A stretch of 64,000 bases of DNA, from contig CALHRZ010000007.1 of assembly GCA_938038445.1 (NCBI GenBank), positions 124,001-188,000 of the forward strand. Reading direction: 5' to 3'. Each line of letters begins with the position of its first letter. The stretch's first letter is position 1. Shown one piece after another: positions 17,287 to 26,563 of the stretch. The position numbers and the translations under genes were made by a program. This DNA is from an uncultured bacterium (GTDB lineage: Bacteria > Verrucomicrobiota > Kiritimatiellia > CAIKKV01). The notes under the pieces were generated by a model that saw only the letters and a list, made by a program, of their open reading frames with translations, did not search any database and was not told the origin of the DNA.

Positions 17287-20028
17287 TTATTCGATGCGGA
17301 GCGTCAAAGGCGCTTGGAGGGACTGAGGAGGAACCGAGGCATCGGAAACTTCGACCGGAACGATCCAAGTTCCCGGTTGATCCACCACGCCGAAGAGCGT
17401 CCCATCCTCCTTGAGTTGTACGTCCTTCGGTAAAGCGGCCCGCCAGGCAAATTTTACGCCGGTACCCATGGGAATTGAAGCCCAGCCGTTGATCGGCGAC
17501 AGCACGAACCTATCGCCATCACCGGCTGATATTCCGATGGTCGGAGACAATTTGCCTCCGTCCCCATTCCGGTAGGCGAACAGGATCCGCCCGTTCCGTT
17601 TGAGCGTTGCTTGAAAATCCACTTTTCCGCGGCCGGCAAAGGTGTATCCGGTCCAGCGAATGACAACCCGAGAGGCTTGAATGCGAACGAAAAGATTTGT
17701 GAGGACGAGGTCATCCCATAACGGAGCGATTCGTGCGTTCCGCGCGAGCCCTTCCGTCGTATTGTCCCATTCGCTGGCGCGGCTGCGAAAGTCGAGATAA
17801 CCGTTGCTGCTGATGAAGAGGCGGGAATATTCTTTTCCGTAGAATGGGAAGGGCCACGGTAAAAGAAGCTTCCAGACCGCGTCATCGCCTTTGCGTCCTG
17901 TCGCAGCGGTGGAAGGGGTCCAAACCCAGAATCTGGTGTTGGTCCACGCGGCATATTGCCCGGCGTTTCGGAGGGACCAACGGTAGGGTTCAATACCCCC
18001 CGCAGCCTCGAGACGGTGGAGAAACGGCTGTTCGACAGGGAAAGGCCCGGCGTCGAGTCCTTTTTGAATCCGGAAGGCGGTAGCCATCACATGCTGGCGG
18101 AAGAGGCGGCTCGTGACCGCGCCGGCAGAGTCCTCTACTTCAAGGGCAAAGGTTAGGCCGGTAACCGGACTCCAAGGCGTTCCCGCGAGAATGCCGGTAT
18201 CGGGATCAAGCGCGATGCCGCCGGGCGGCGAACCGCTTTGGACCCTCCAGCGGTAGGGTTCCTGGCCACCGACGGCTTGCAGGGCCAATCGAAAAGGAAT
18301 ATCGACATGGGCGGTGGGAAGGTCCGATGAGGTGACAATGCTTAGACGGGGTTCGCGGAAAGGGGTTAAGGGGTCGCCGAGGAGGTTGTACTGTTCGTAG
18401 TAACGGCGGACGGTGGCCGTGAGGCCGTAGTGCTCGAGGAGTTTCTGTTTGGCACGGAGCAGTGCTTCGCCGATTGGACGGCGGTTTTCTTCAAAGATAG
18501 CCAAGAAAAAGGCGCGTTCCAGCACATCGTCCTCTTCCCAATAACTGGTGACGCTGGAGGCGAGCACGGCCGATGCCCCTCGCCGGGGAACTCGTTGCCA
18601 GGTTTCGGCGAAACATTCCGCCACGCCACCAAATCGGCCGGTTAGGCAAGCGAAACTGAGCACGAGGGGATAGCGGTTTTCATTCGTCAACGCAAGCACA
18701 TGAATTTTTTGGAACGTCGGACCGTCGGACCATTCGGTTTCGCTCCCGTGGCCGGAATAGACGCCGAGCAGCCGGCCTGCGTTGAATGCGGCTCCGACAT
18801 TGGCGGTGGTCGCGTCGAATCGGGTAACGTAGAGACGGTCGGACTGATACCCCCTGGGGTCGAACCATTGGGCAATGACTGCGTCATGGGTTCCTTCCGT
18901 TATCGTGTAGCGGTCCGTGCCGGCCATGAAAGCGGCTTGGAGGAACCAGGCGTCGGGTTGCGCCGTTTCGAAGGCAACGATTTTTTCTACGATTGCCTGG
19001 AGCTGTTCCGGCGTCGTAGCGCTCAGGCGACCCACGGGGAACTCGGGCTGCCAGTCGTTGCCCCCGTCCATGCAGGCGTAGTAGAGGTCCGTATCGGGCC
19101 GATCCTCTTGGGTGCCGGCGAAGCAGGGGATTTGAGCGTGATCGCCGATCAGGAGAAGCGCGCTGGGGCGGGTTTCCGCCCTCGCGTAGCGGTTTGTGAT
19201 CCAGGTCCGAATGGCGGAGGGGGAGGTTGCGGGCGGCGGTTCGAGATCCACGGTCCAGCCCCGGGCTTCCCGGTGGCCGATCAGGGGGACGAGAGTGGGA
19301 TGAAAGGAGGAGGGAGCAAGGACGAGAAGGCGCGGCGAGCTCTCCAGTTTTGCCGGAGTCGTAAGATGGGAAATGGAAGGGGTAGGGGACGGAACCGGGG
19401 AAGCGGGGGGATCGAATCGAAGGTTTACATCGAACTCGGGAAAACCGGCGAGTGCAAGGGAACGCGGGTGATAACGAAGGGGATAAAGTTCCAGAAGCAC
19501 AAGGCGCTGCCCGCCTGCCTTTCCCACGTCGAGAAGCCGAGCAGGTGTTTCCGGAAACCACTGTTCCGCCGTATAGCGTTCGAGATCGAAATCGAACGGT
19601 GGGGATTTCCCGAGGCTGGATTTCGGCAGCGGGCGTTGTCGGGGATATAGAGGTTGGATGCGAGGAGGGAGAAAGAGGAGGCGGCTTTGACGGGCTCGCA
19701 CTTCGAATCGGATTTCCGCATCGGCCGGGACGGACAAAAGCCGGCGCCAAGCCGGAAGGAGAGGGGCGCCGACCGGTTCCGTAACGCCGGTGTGGGGGAT
19801 GAAGGGGATAAGAAAAGGTCCGGCCTGCGGGTGAGCACGGCGGATAAAATAGTAACCGGGAAACTCGACCTTTAGATACACCCCCTCGGAATCCTCCCGG
19901 ATCACCGTCATCCGCGGCGCGAGGGAATCGTCGATCTCCGCGGCCCATGCGAATGGAACCAGAAGCAGAAAAACAATTTCCCATCCTCCTGGCCACAAAC
20001 AAAACCGCTGGGAAGACGATCGCCACAT
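17287..20028 (-). CDS. Secreted gingipain-like cysteine peptidase (family C25)
   Basis: 913 residues. An N-terminal signal peptide (hydrophobic EIVFLLLVPFAWAA, residues 17-30) is followed by a propeptide-like beta region (31-225). The peptidase domain (about 230-560) has clan CD catalytic residues: His427 in VYSGHGSETEW and Cys461 in LSFACLTGRFG. After it come an Ig-like cadherin-type repeat (PYRWRVQSGSPPGGIALD and AGTPW) and a second, longer beta-sandwich to the end (LTLRIE). No recognisable type IX sorting domain is present, so secretion may stop at the periplasm or surface by another route. The gene is monocistronic. A TATAAT is 6 nt before the ATG and no SD is seen, so the mRNA may be leaderless. 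Confidence 0.88.
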   Translation of the reverse strand: MWRSSSQRFCLWPGGWEIVFLLLVPFAWAAEIDDSLAPRMTVIREDSEGVYLKVEFPGYYFIRRAHPQAGPFLIPFIPHTGVTEPVGAPLLPAWRRLLSVPADAEIRFEVRARQSRLLFLPPRIQPLYPRQRPLPKSSLGKSPPFDFDLERYTAEQWFPETPARLLDVGKAGGQRLVLLELYPLRYHPRSLALAGFPEFDVNLRFDPPASPVPSPTPSISHLTTPAKLESSPRLLVLAPSSFHPTLVPLIGHREARGWTVDLEPPPATSPSAIRTWITNRYARAETRPSALLLIGDHAQIPCFAGTQEDRPDTDLYYACMDGGNDWQPEFPVGRLSATTPEQLQAIVEKIVAFETAQPDAWFLQAAFMAGTDRYTITEGTHDAVIAQWFDPRGYQSDRLYVTRFDATTANVGAAFNAGRLLGVYSGHGSETEWSDGPTFQKIHVLALTNENRYPLVLSFACLTGRFGGVAECFAETWQRVPRRGASAVLASSVTSYWEEDDVLERAFFLAIFEENRRPIGEALLRAKQKLLEHYGLTATVRRYYEQYNLLGDPLTPFREPRLSIVTSSDLPTAHVDIPFRLALQAVGGQEPYRWRVQSGSPPGGIALDPDTGILAGTPWSPVTGLTFALEVEDSAGAVTSRLFRQHVMATAFRIQKGLDAGPFPVEQPFLHRLEAAGGIEPYRWSLRNAGQYAAWTNTRFWVWTPSTAATGRKGDDAVWKLLLPWPFPFYGKEYSRLFISSNGYLDFRSRASEWDNTTEGLARNARIAPLWDDLVLTNLFVRIQASRVVIRWTGYTFAGRGKVDFQATLKRNGRILFAYRNGDGGKLSPTIGISAGDGDRFVLSPINGWASIPMGTGVKFAWRAALPKDVQLKEDGTLFGVVDQPGTWIVPVEVSDASVPPQSLQAPLTLRIE

Positions 20029-20034
20029 TCTGTA

Positions 20035-20040
20035 ATTATA
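20035..20040 (-). promoter_or_regulatory. Candidate -10 box of the C25 peptidase gene
   Basis: A perfect TATAAT on the minus strand ends 6 nt before the ATG of the C25 peptidase. No convincing -35 lies 16-18 nt upstream. If used, transcription would start at or next to the A of the start codon. Confidence 0.45.
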
Positions 20041-20069
20041 AGGCGAACCCCCCGAAAAGGGCCAGCTTC

Positions 20070-20098
20070 AAAACGGCCGGCGGAAAAACACCGGCCTA
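20070..20098 (-). terminator. Candidate terminator after elongation factor G
   Basis: An inverted repeat GGCCGG/CCGGCC (20075-20080 and 20091-20096) with a 10-nt loop overlaps the fusA stop codon and is followed on the minus strand by GTTTTG. The U-tract is short, so intrinsic termination would be weak. Confidence 0.35.
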
Positions 20099-22186
20099 CC
20101 GAATTTTGTTGGCGGCGCGACGCTTTTTGATGATTTCTTCGGCGAGGGCGAAGGGAACGGCCTCGTAATGTTCAAAGGTCATCGTGAAAGACGCGCGACC
20201 CTGAGAAAGGGTTCGGACCGTGTTCGCGTAGCCAAACATTTCAGAGAGAGGAACCAGCCCTTCGATCACTCGGTCCGAACCTTGCCGATCCATGGACTCG
20301 ATACGTCCCCGCCGCTGGCAAATCGAACCGGAAATAGCGCCGACATATTCTTCCGGGGTTGCCACTTCCACCGACATGACCGGTTCGAGAAGAACCGGTC
20401 GGGCTTGCAGAAACAATTGACGGAAACACTGGCGGGCGGCCTCTTGGAAGGCGAAGTCGCTGGAATCCACTTCGTGATAGGATCCGTCGAAAACCGTCAC
20501 CCGCATATCCACGACGGGATAGCCGGCAAAGGGGCCCTTTTCCATTGCCTTGATCACGCCTTTTTCCACGGCCGGAATGTAATTGCTCGGAATACGGCCT
20601 CCCACCACCTCGTTGACGAATTCGAACCCCGAGCCTGGGGGCAACGGTTCGAGCCGGAAAAAGACATGAGCGTACTGGCCGCGTCCACCGGTCTGCTTGA
20701 CGTGGCGGTACTGACCCTCGATGACAGGAGCCGTTGCCGTTTCTCGGTACGCCACTTCGGGCGGTGCGACCCGGGAGACCACCTGCCATTCGCGACGGAG
20801 ACGGTCCACGATGATTTCGAGATGGAGTTCCCCCATGCCGGAAATGACGGTTTCTCCTGTCTCGTCGTCGTGGGCGACTGTGAAAGTCGGGTCTTCTTCC
20901 GCCAAAGCATGAAGGGCGGCGTTGAGTTTTTCCTCATCCTGGCGATTTTCCGGCGCGATGCTGATGGAAATGACGGGGGCGGGAAACTCGATGGATTCCA
21001 GAACGATCGGATGGCGTTCATCGCACAGCGTGTCGCCCGTTCGGCCTTTTTGTACACCAATGACCGCGACGATATCCCCTGCGCGAGCCATTTCGATCGC
21101 CTCTTGCTTGTTGGCATGCATGCGCAAGACGCGGCCGATTCGTTGGGGAGTTCCCTGCGTGCTGTTCAAAACCGTCGTCCCCGGTCGGAGGGTTCCCGAG
21201 TAAAGACGGAGGTAGGTCAGTCGCCCGACATGACGATCGCTGACGATCTTGAAGACCAGCGCGGAAAAAGGCGCTTCCGGGTCTGCCGGTCGTTCCACTT
21301 CCTCTTCTCCCCAGGTGCCGCGGACGGGCGGCACGTCAAGGGGGGAAGGGAGGTAGCGGACGATGCCGTCGAGGAGGGTCTGAATCCCCTTATTCTTAAA
21401 CGCTGCCCCGCAAAATACGGGAACAATCCGGCGCGCGATGGTCGCCTTCCGGATGGTCTCAAGGAGATCGTCGCGGGAAAGGGGTTCTCCCCCTAGATAC
21501 TTTTCCAGCAACGCATCGTCCAGTTCGGCGCATTTTTCAACGAGCCGTTGCCGCCACAAACGAGCCGTTTCCGCCGACGCGGTGGGGATCGGGCGGACTT
21601 CCGGCGTGTGATTTTTGGGATCTTCCGAAAAATAGAGCGCTTGTTCCTCAATCAGATCCACGATGCCTTCAAAGTGTTCTTCAGAACCGATCGGGATCAC
21701 CACAGGGAGGGCATTCGCACCGAGTTCCTTCTCGATCTCCTCGACCACCCCGAAGAAATCAGCGCCCGGTCGGTCCATTTTGTTGATAAAAGCCAGTTTG
21801 GGAACGTTATATTTTTCGCTTTGGCGCCAGACCTGTTCCGATTGGGGCTGGACTCCGCCCACGGCGCAAAAGAGCGCGATAGCCCCGTCGAGGACCCTCA
21901 AGGAGCGCTCGACTTCGGCCGTGAAATCCACGTGTCCGGGGGTGTCAATCAGGCTGATCTGACAGTTCGCCCACTGGAAGGTCGTGGCCGCAGAAGTGAT
22001 CGTGATGCCTCGTTCCTGTTCCTGGGGCATCCAATCCATGGTTGCGGTGCCGTCATGGACCTCCCCCAGCTTGTAGGTTTTTCCGGAGAAGAAAAGAAGG
22101 CGCTCGCTTACGGTGGTCTTTCCGGCATCAATATGGGCCATGATGCCGATGTTGCGCACCTGCGCCAGTGGAAAGAGGGAGTCCAT
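20096..22186 (-). CDS. fusA: Elongation factor G
   Basis: 696 residues, the usual EF-G length, from the ATG at 22186 with SD CAGGAGC upstream. An in-frame extension to 22315 overlaps a neighbouring gene region and is not conserved in character. The GTPase core shows G1 AHIDAGKTT, the switch I RGITITSAATT, G3 DTPGHVDF and G4 NKMDRPGAD. Domains II to V follow, including FVNEVVGG and PSNYIPAVEKG (domain IV) and an ending FGYANTVRTLSQGRASFTM. EF-G drives ribosomal translocation and, with RRF, recycling. It stands alone rather than in a str operon (no rpsL, rpsG or tuf nearby), as in some other bacteria with several EF-G paralogues. Confidence 0.97.
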   Translation of the reverse strand: MDSLFPLAQVRNIGIMAHIDAGKTTVSERLLFFSGKTYKLGEVHDGTATMDWMPQEQERGITITSAATTFQWANCQISLIDTPGHVDFTAEVERSLRVLDGAIALFCAVGGVQPQSEQVWRQSEKYNVPKLAFINKMDRPGADFFGVVEEIEKELGANALPVVIPIGSEEHFEGIVDLIEEQALYFSEDPKNHTPEVRPIPTASAETARLWRQRLVEKCAELDDALLEKYLGGEPLSRDDLLETIRKATIARRIVPVFCGAAFKNKGIQTLLDGIVRYLPSPLDVPPVRGTWGEEEVERPADPEAPFSALVFKIVSDRHVGRLTYLRLYSGTLRPGTTVLNSTQGTPQRIGRVLRMHANKQEAIEMARAGDIVAVIGVQKGRTGDTLCDERHPIVLESIEFPAPVISISIAPENRQDEEKLNAALHALAEEDPTFTVAHDDETGETVISGMGELHLEIIVDRLRREWQVVSRVAPPEVAYRETATAPVIEGQYRHVKQTGGRGQYAHVFFRLEPLPPGSGFEFVNEVVGGRIPSNYIPAVEKGVIKAMEKGPFAGYPVVDMRVTVFDGSYHEVDSSDFAFQEAARQCFRQLFLQARPVLLEPVMSVEVATPEEYVGAISGSICQRRGRIESMDRQGSDRVIEGLVPLSEMFGYANTVRTLSQGRASFTMTFEHYEAVPFALAEEIIKKRRAANKIR

Positions 22187-22216
22187 TGTTGCTCCTGAGA
22201 GGTGAAAAAGCGTCCA

Positions 22217-22245
22217 ATTATGAATGCCCGTCTTTCGGAGCGCAA
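22217..22245 (-). promoter_or_regulatory. Candidate sigma70-type promoter of fusA
   Basis: Minus strand: TTGCGC (22245-22240), 17-nt spacer, CATAAT (22222-22217). The -10 ends 30 nt before the fusA ATG, leaving a normal leader with an AGGAGC SD. Confidence 0.5.
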
Positions 22246-22260
22246 GTTTTTTTGTGCGGC

Positions 22261-23376
22261 TCAGGCGCCATTTCCCGACGGGGAGGGAGGAAGGGTTACG
22301 ACCCGGTTGCCCCAAGCGGAGACGAAGGCGGCTTCGATGAGGCGAACCGATCGAACCACCTGACGAGGATCGACGGCCAGTGGCTCGCCGTACCGGACGG
22401 CGTCGGCGAAATTTTCGTAGAAGGATCGCCAGCGGCCGGGGATCGTCGGGATTACGGTTTCCGATCGGCCGTCATGAAAACGGCCATAAAAGGCCGGATC
22501 CTCCCGGGCGGCATCAATATTCCCGGCGATCATCGCGGGTTCCTGGGGATCGAGACCGAACTTGCGGAAAGTTCCTTGAGCGCCGAAAACGTGGAAACGC
22601 GGTTTCGGGATCGCGGACATGGCCGAGACATCCAGAACCGCGGTTCGGCCACTCTCAAAGCCGATGATGACTTGAGCATGGCTTTCCACCGAAACGCCGG
22701 GCCAATCATATTGAAGCCGCGCATATACGGTCCGGGGTTCCTCCCGGAGCAAGAGAAGCGTCTGATCGGCCAGATGCGCGCCGAGATCATACAGTTTTCC
22801 TCCTCCCATTTCCCGGCGGCTGCGCCAATTTCGCGGCGGCCCGAAACTCTGCCAGCTCATTTCCAGCCAACGCAGGTCACCCAAACGGCCTTCCTCCAGC
22901 AGCCGTTTCACGGTCAAAAAGTCGCCATCCCATCGTCGGTTTTGAAAGACGGTCAGAAGTTTGCCGGCCCTTCGGGACTCTTCGATCATGCGAAGACAAT
23001 CGGCTTCGGTCAGCGCCATGATTTTGTCGGTGACGACATGTTTGCCCGCTCGAAGCGCCGCGATTGCCATATCCGCGTGGGTGCTGTTCGGGGTGGCGAG
23101 GACCACGGCCTCCACGCCGGGGTCGGTCAGAACCGCCTCGAAACTTTCGTAGACCTGGCAGTTGAGTTCCTGTCGGATGCGGGCGCGGACGGCGGGGTCG
23201 CGCGAGGCGATCCCGCGAAGTTCAAGCCCGGGTACAAGGCCGATAAGGTAACGATGAAAACAGCGGCCGGCAAATCCGTACCCAATGATCGCCATTCGAA
23301 CAGGGGGCAGGGAGATTGCTTCGTTTCCTTTGCGAACAGGGCGCCGCCTTTCGAGCCGGTTTCCGTTATGTTGCAT
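22261..23376 (-). CDS. Gfo/Idh/MocA family oxidoreductase
   Basis: 371 residues from the ATG at 23376; in-frame starts at 23409 and at a later Met (23295) also exist, the last giving the most typical N-terminus (MAIIGYGFAGRCFHRYL). The Rossmann dinucleotide motif is GYGFAGRCFHRY. The family Lys-Pro motif, usually EKP, reads HVVTDKIMA, so the conserved Pro is Ile here. The alpha/beta C-terminal domain includes GGGKLYDLGAHLADQ, whose DLGxHxxD residues are the usual substrate-site ones. Family members act on sugars, inositols or their derivatives with NAD(P). It lies between fusA and the divergent pfkA with no operon partner that would define substrate. Confidence 0.9.
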   Translation of the reverse strand: MQHNGNRLERRRPVRKGNEAISLPPVRMAIIGYGFAGRCFHRYLIGLVPGLELRGIASRDPAVRARIRQELNCQVYESFEAVLTDPGVEAVVLATPNSTHADMAIAALRAGKHVVTDKIMALTEADCLRMIEESRRAGKLLTVFQNRRWDGDFLTVKRLLEEGRLGDLRWLEMSWQSFGPPRNWRSRREMGGGKLYDLGAHLADQTLLLLREEPRTVYARLQYDWPGVSVESHAQVIIGFESGRTAVLDVSAMSAIPKPRFHVFGAQGTFRKFGLDPQEPAMIAGNIDAAREDPAFYGRFHDGRSETVIPTIPGRWRSFYENFADAVRYGEPLAVDPRQVVRSVRLIEAAFVSAWGNRVVTLPPSPSGNGA

Positions 23377-23421
23377 CTTGGGGTTTAATCTTTCTTGGTG
23401 CGCACACATGGCGGTTGGGGA

Positions 23422-23450
23422 TTGACAGAGGAAAAGTTTGAGCGGATAGT
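23422..23450 (+). promoter_or_regulatory. Candidate promoter of the phosphofructokinase gene
   Basis: A consensus TTGACA (23422-23427), a 17-nt spacer and GATAGT (23445-23450). The -10 ends 9 nt before the first possible start codon (23460), so the transcript is either leaderless or starts translation at the next ATG (23475). Confidence 0.6.
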
Positions 23451-23459
23451 TAATGGTTT

Positions 23460-24839
23460 ATGGATCCGAACGCAATGAATATTTTTGAAAAAGTGTTGTC
23501 CCATCCGGGATCCTATCGGTTGGACGTGGATACCCTTGGATCCTGCACAATTGACTCCCCGATCCGCATTCAGGAGTTTTTGCCGGACGATGCCCGTGTT
23601 TTATTGGCGATCGACGCTCAGCGGATGCAGGAGGCGAGCCATCGGGAGGGAAAATTACCCTCTTTTGAAAAGGCCGGTCCTCGGCGGAAGATCTTTCATG
23701 ATCCGGCCTGGAGTCGGGCGGCCATCGTAACGTGCGGCGGGCTCTGCCCGGGGCTCAATCACGTCATCAAGGGAATTGTCGAAATTCTCAGTTTCGACTA
23801 CGGCATCCGGACGATTTTCGGGATCCGCTACGGCTACCAAGGCTTCATTCCCCGCTACGGCCATGAGCCGATGCTTCTCAATCCCGACATCGTGGACACG
23901 ATTCATGAAAAGGGCGGCACCATTCTGGGTTCCTCGCGCGGCCAACAGCCGACTCCTGAGATCGTGGATACGTTGACCCGAATGAATATCAATTTGCTCT
24001 TTTGCATCGGAGGGGACGGCACCTTGCGGGCGGCTCGCGAGATTGCCGAGGAATGCATGAAACGTCGGCTGGGGATCAGCGTGGTGGGCATTCCGAAGAC
24101 GATTGACAACGATCTCAACTTTGTCGGGCGCAGCTTCGGATTCGAAACGGCCGTGGCCGCCGCCACCCCGGTCATTCAGGCGGCTCATATGGAAGCCAAG
24201 GGGGCTGTACGGGGCATTGGGCTTGTGAAATTGATGGGGAGGGATTCCGGGTTCATCGCGGCGTATGCCACGCTGGCCCATCCGGTGGTGAATTTCTGCC
24301 TGATTCCTGAACTCGATTTCCAGCTCGAGGGGGGCACCGGTTTACTGGCGGCGCTGGAGCGCCGGTTCGAAAGCGGAAAAGACCATGCCGTCATTGTTGT
24401 GGCGGAAGGCGCGGGGCAGCGCCTGATTACCGATGAGCCGGAGCGGCGGGATCTTTCCGGCAACGTCATCAAGAAGGATATCGGCGAATTTCTTCGGCGC
24501 CGTATTCAGGCTCATTTTGATGCCAAGGGGATCGAAGTTTCGGTCAAATATCTCGATCCCAGTTATTCGATTCGAAGCGTGCCGGCCCAAGGTACCGATG
24601 CCATCCGTTGCTACCTGCTGGCGCGCAATGCCGTGCATGCCGCGATGGCCGGGCGGACAAACTGCGTGGTCGGCTGCCCCCATAACAACAACTATTCCTA
24701 TTGCTTGATCCCTCTCCCGTTGGCGACGGTGGAACGGCAAAAGGTTGACCTTCGGAGCGATCTGTGGAAGGCCGTAGTGGACGCCACGTGCCAGTTGAAC
24801 TATTTCCAGCCGAACGCTGAAAATCATCGGCTCGGCTGA
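23460..24839 (+). CDS. pfkA: 6-phosphofructokinase (PfkA family, long Group II type)
   Basis: 459 residues, longer than the ~320-residue E. coli enzyme because of an N-terminal extension of ~85 residues, as in plant, kinetoplastid and spirochaete PFKs. Conserved parts: IVTCGGLCPGLNHV, the phosphate-donor motif GGDGT (Gly187) and PKTIDNDL (Lys213) with the catalytic Asp. In the family a Gly at the first position favours ATP, whereas Asp marks PPi-dependent enzymes; the Lys at the second position is shared with PPi enzymes and with ATP-dependent kinetoplastid PFK. ATP use is therefore the better guess. It catalyses the committed step of glycolysis. Start may instead be ATG 23475. Confidence 0.9.
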   Translation: MDPNAMNIFEKVLSHPGSYRLDVDTLGSCTIDSPIRIQEFLPDDARVLLAIDAQRMQEASHREGKLPSFEKAGPRRKIFHDPAWSRAAIVTCGGLCPGLNHVIKGIVEILSFDYGIRTIFGIRYGYQGFIPRYGHEPMLLNPDIVDTIHEKGGTILGSSRGQQPTPEIVDTLTRMNINLLFCIGGDGTLRAAREIAEECMKRRLGISVVGIPKTIDNDLNFVGRSFGFETAVAAATPVIQAAHMEAKGAVRGIGLVKLMGRDSGFIAAYATLAHPVVNFCLIPELDFQLEGGTGLLAALERRFESGKDHAVIVVAEGAGQRLITDEPERRDLSGNVIKKDIGEFLRRRIQAHFDAKGIEVSVKYLDPSYSIRSVPAQGTDAIRCYLLARNAVHAAMAGRTNCVVGCPHNNNYSYCLIPLPLATVERQKVDLRSDLWKAVVDATCQLNYFQPNAENHRLG

Positions 24840-24859
24840 AGCGATGGAGCAGATAAGCC

Positions 24860-26563
24860 ATGCCAGAATCTTCTTCTCAATTGCTCGCGGGAGGCGGCGG
24901 GCACTTCATTCGCCAGATCGTCGCCGAGGATGTCCGGGCGGGCCGTTTCGGAGGGGCCGTACGCACCCGATTTCCTCCGGAGCCGAATGGCTATCTCCAT
25001 ATCGGGCATGCGAAAGCCATTTGGCTCGATTTCAGCATGGCTCAGGAATTCGGCGGGGTGTGCCATCTGCGGATGGACGATACGAATCCCGTGACCGAGG
25101 ATGAGGAATATATCGAAGCCATCCGGGAAGATGTCCGATGGCTCGGCTATGACTGGGGTCCTCATTTCTATTACGCCTCCGACTATTTTGAGCGGATGTA
25201 TGAGTGCGCTTGTGAATTGATCCGCCGCGATCTGGCCTATGTGTGCGACCTTTCGGCGGAAGAGTGGAAGGAGTATCGGGGCGTTCCGACCCGCCCCGGG
25301 CGGGAAAGCCCTTTCCGCCGGCGGAGCGTGCAAGAAAATCTCGACCTTTTCGCCCGGATGCGTTCTGGTGAATTTCCCGATGGCGCCCGTGTTTTGCGCG
25401 CCAAAATAGACATGGCCTCACCCAACATCCACCTGCGCGATCCGGTTCTTTACCGCATTCTGCACGCCCGACATCCTCACACGGCGGATGCGTGGTGCCT
25501 CTACCCGACTTACGACTTTGCCCACTGCCTGGAGGACTCCTTCGAAGGCATCACCCATTCCTTTTGCACGCTGGAGTTTGAGGTGCACCGCCCCCTCTAC
25601 GACTGGATTCTCGAGGCTCTCGGACTTCATCATCCGCGTCAGATCGAATTTGCACGACTCAACATGACCTATACCGTCATGAGCAAGCGGCGGCTTCTCG
25701 AATTGGTCCGCGAAAAGCGGGTGCGGGGGTGGGATGATCCCCGCCTGCCCACCTTGCGGGGACTTCGGCGGCGGGGGGTTACGCCGGAGGCGATCCGGAC
25801 TTTTTGCGAAACGGTCGGTGTGACCAAATTCAATAGTCTGACCGATGTGGCATTGCTCGAACACGCCATCCGCGAAGATCTCAACCGGCGGGCTCCTCGG
25901 GCGATGGGGGTTCTAGAGCCTCTTAAACTTGTGATTGAAAACTATCCGGAAGGACACGAGGAATATTTCGAGGCCCTGAACAATCCCGAAGACCCATCCG
26001 CTGGGACGCGGCCTGTGCCCTTTTCCAGGGAACTGTTCATTGAGCGAGACGATTTCCTTGAAAATCCGCCGCCGAACTATTACCGGCTTGCTCCCGGTCG
26101 CGAAGTGAGGTTGCGCTATGCCGGGCTGGTGACCTGTACAGGCATTGCCAAGGACCCGGCAGGTTCGATTTGCGAGATTCGCGGGCAATGGGATCCAGCC
26201 TCGCGGGGCGGGATTTCGCCGGACGGGCGAAAGGTCAAAGGAACGATTCATTGGGTATCTGCGCGGCATGCGATTCCCGCCGAGTTCCGCTTGTATGACC
26301 GTCTGTTTCTTCGCGAGGATATGACCGACGTGCCGGAGGGTCGCGATTGGCGCGATTTTCTGAATCCGGAATCCGAGCGAATTGTTCAGGGGTGGGTCGA
26401 ACCTTCCTTGGCGGCGGCCGTTTCGGGGAGCCGCTACCAGTTGGAACGTATCGGCTATTTTGCGGTGGACCCTGATACACAATCCGGTCGTCTCGTCTTC
26501 AACCGCACGGTCACCTTAAAGGATTCTTGGAAGAAGGCCGCTGCTTCTCGATCACCGGCATGA
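24860..26563 (+). CDS. glnS: Glutaminyl-tRNA synthetase
   Basis: 567 residues. Class I signature HIGH sits at residues 47-50 in [18 protein letters not shown], and the KMSKS-equivalent is VMSKRR at about 274. The sequence [16 protein letters not shown] and the [16 protein letters not shown] segment discriminate GlnRS from GluRS. The C-terminal half is the beta-barrel anticodon-binding domain. The enzyme charges tRNA-Gln directly with glutamine, so the organism need not rely on Glu-tRNA amidotransferase for Gln. GGAG lies ~10 nt before the ATG. It overlaps the endonuclease III gene by ATGA. Confidence 0.96.
   Translation: MPESSSQLLAGGGGHFIRQIVAEDVRAGRFGGAVRTRFPPEPNGYLHIGHAKAIWLDFSMAQEFGGVCHLRMDDTNPVTEDEEYIEAIREDVRWLGYDWGPHFYYASDYFERMYECACELIRRDLAYVCDLSAEEWKEYRGVPTRPGRESPFRRRSVQENLDLFARMRSGEFPDGARVLRAKIDMASPNIHLRDPVLYRILHARHPHTADAWCLYPTYDFAHCLEDSFEGITHSFCTLEFEVHRPLYDWILEALGLHHPRQIEFARLNMTYTVMSKRRLLELVREKRVRGWDDPRLPTLRGLRRRGVTPEAIRTFCETVGVTKFNSLTDVALLEHAIREDLNRRAPRAMGVLEPLKLVIENYPEGHEEYFEALNNPEDPSAGTRPVPFSRELFIERDDFLENPPPNYYRLAPGREVRLRYAGLVTCTGIAKDPAGSICEIRGQWDPASRGGISPDGRKVKGTIHWVSARHAIPAEFRLYDRLFLREDMTDVPEGRDWRDFLNPESERIVQGWVEPSLAAAVSGSRYQLERIGYFAVDPDTQSGRLVFNRTVTLKDSWKKAAASRSPA

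Noticed and set aside
20168-21496. A 442-codon open frame on the plus strand inside fusA
   Set aside because: It is antisense to a clear EF-G gene and has no family resemblance; long antisense frames are expected at this base composition.
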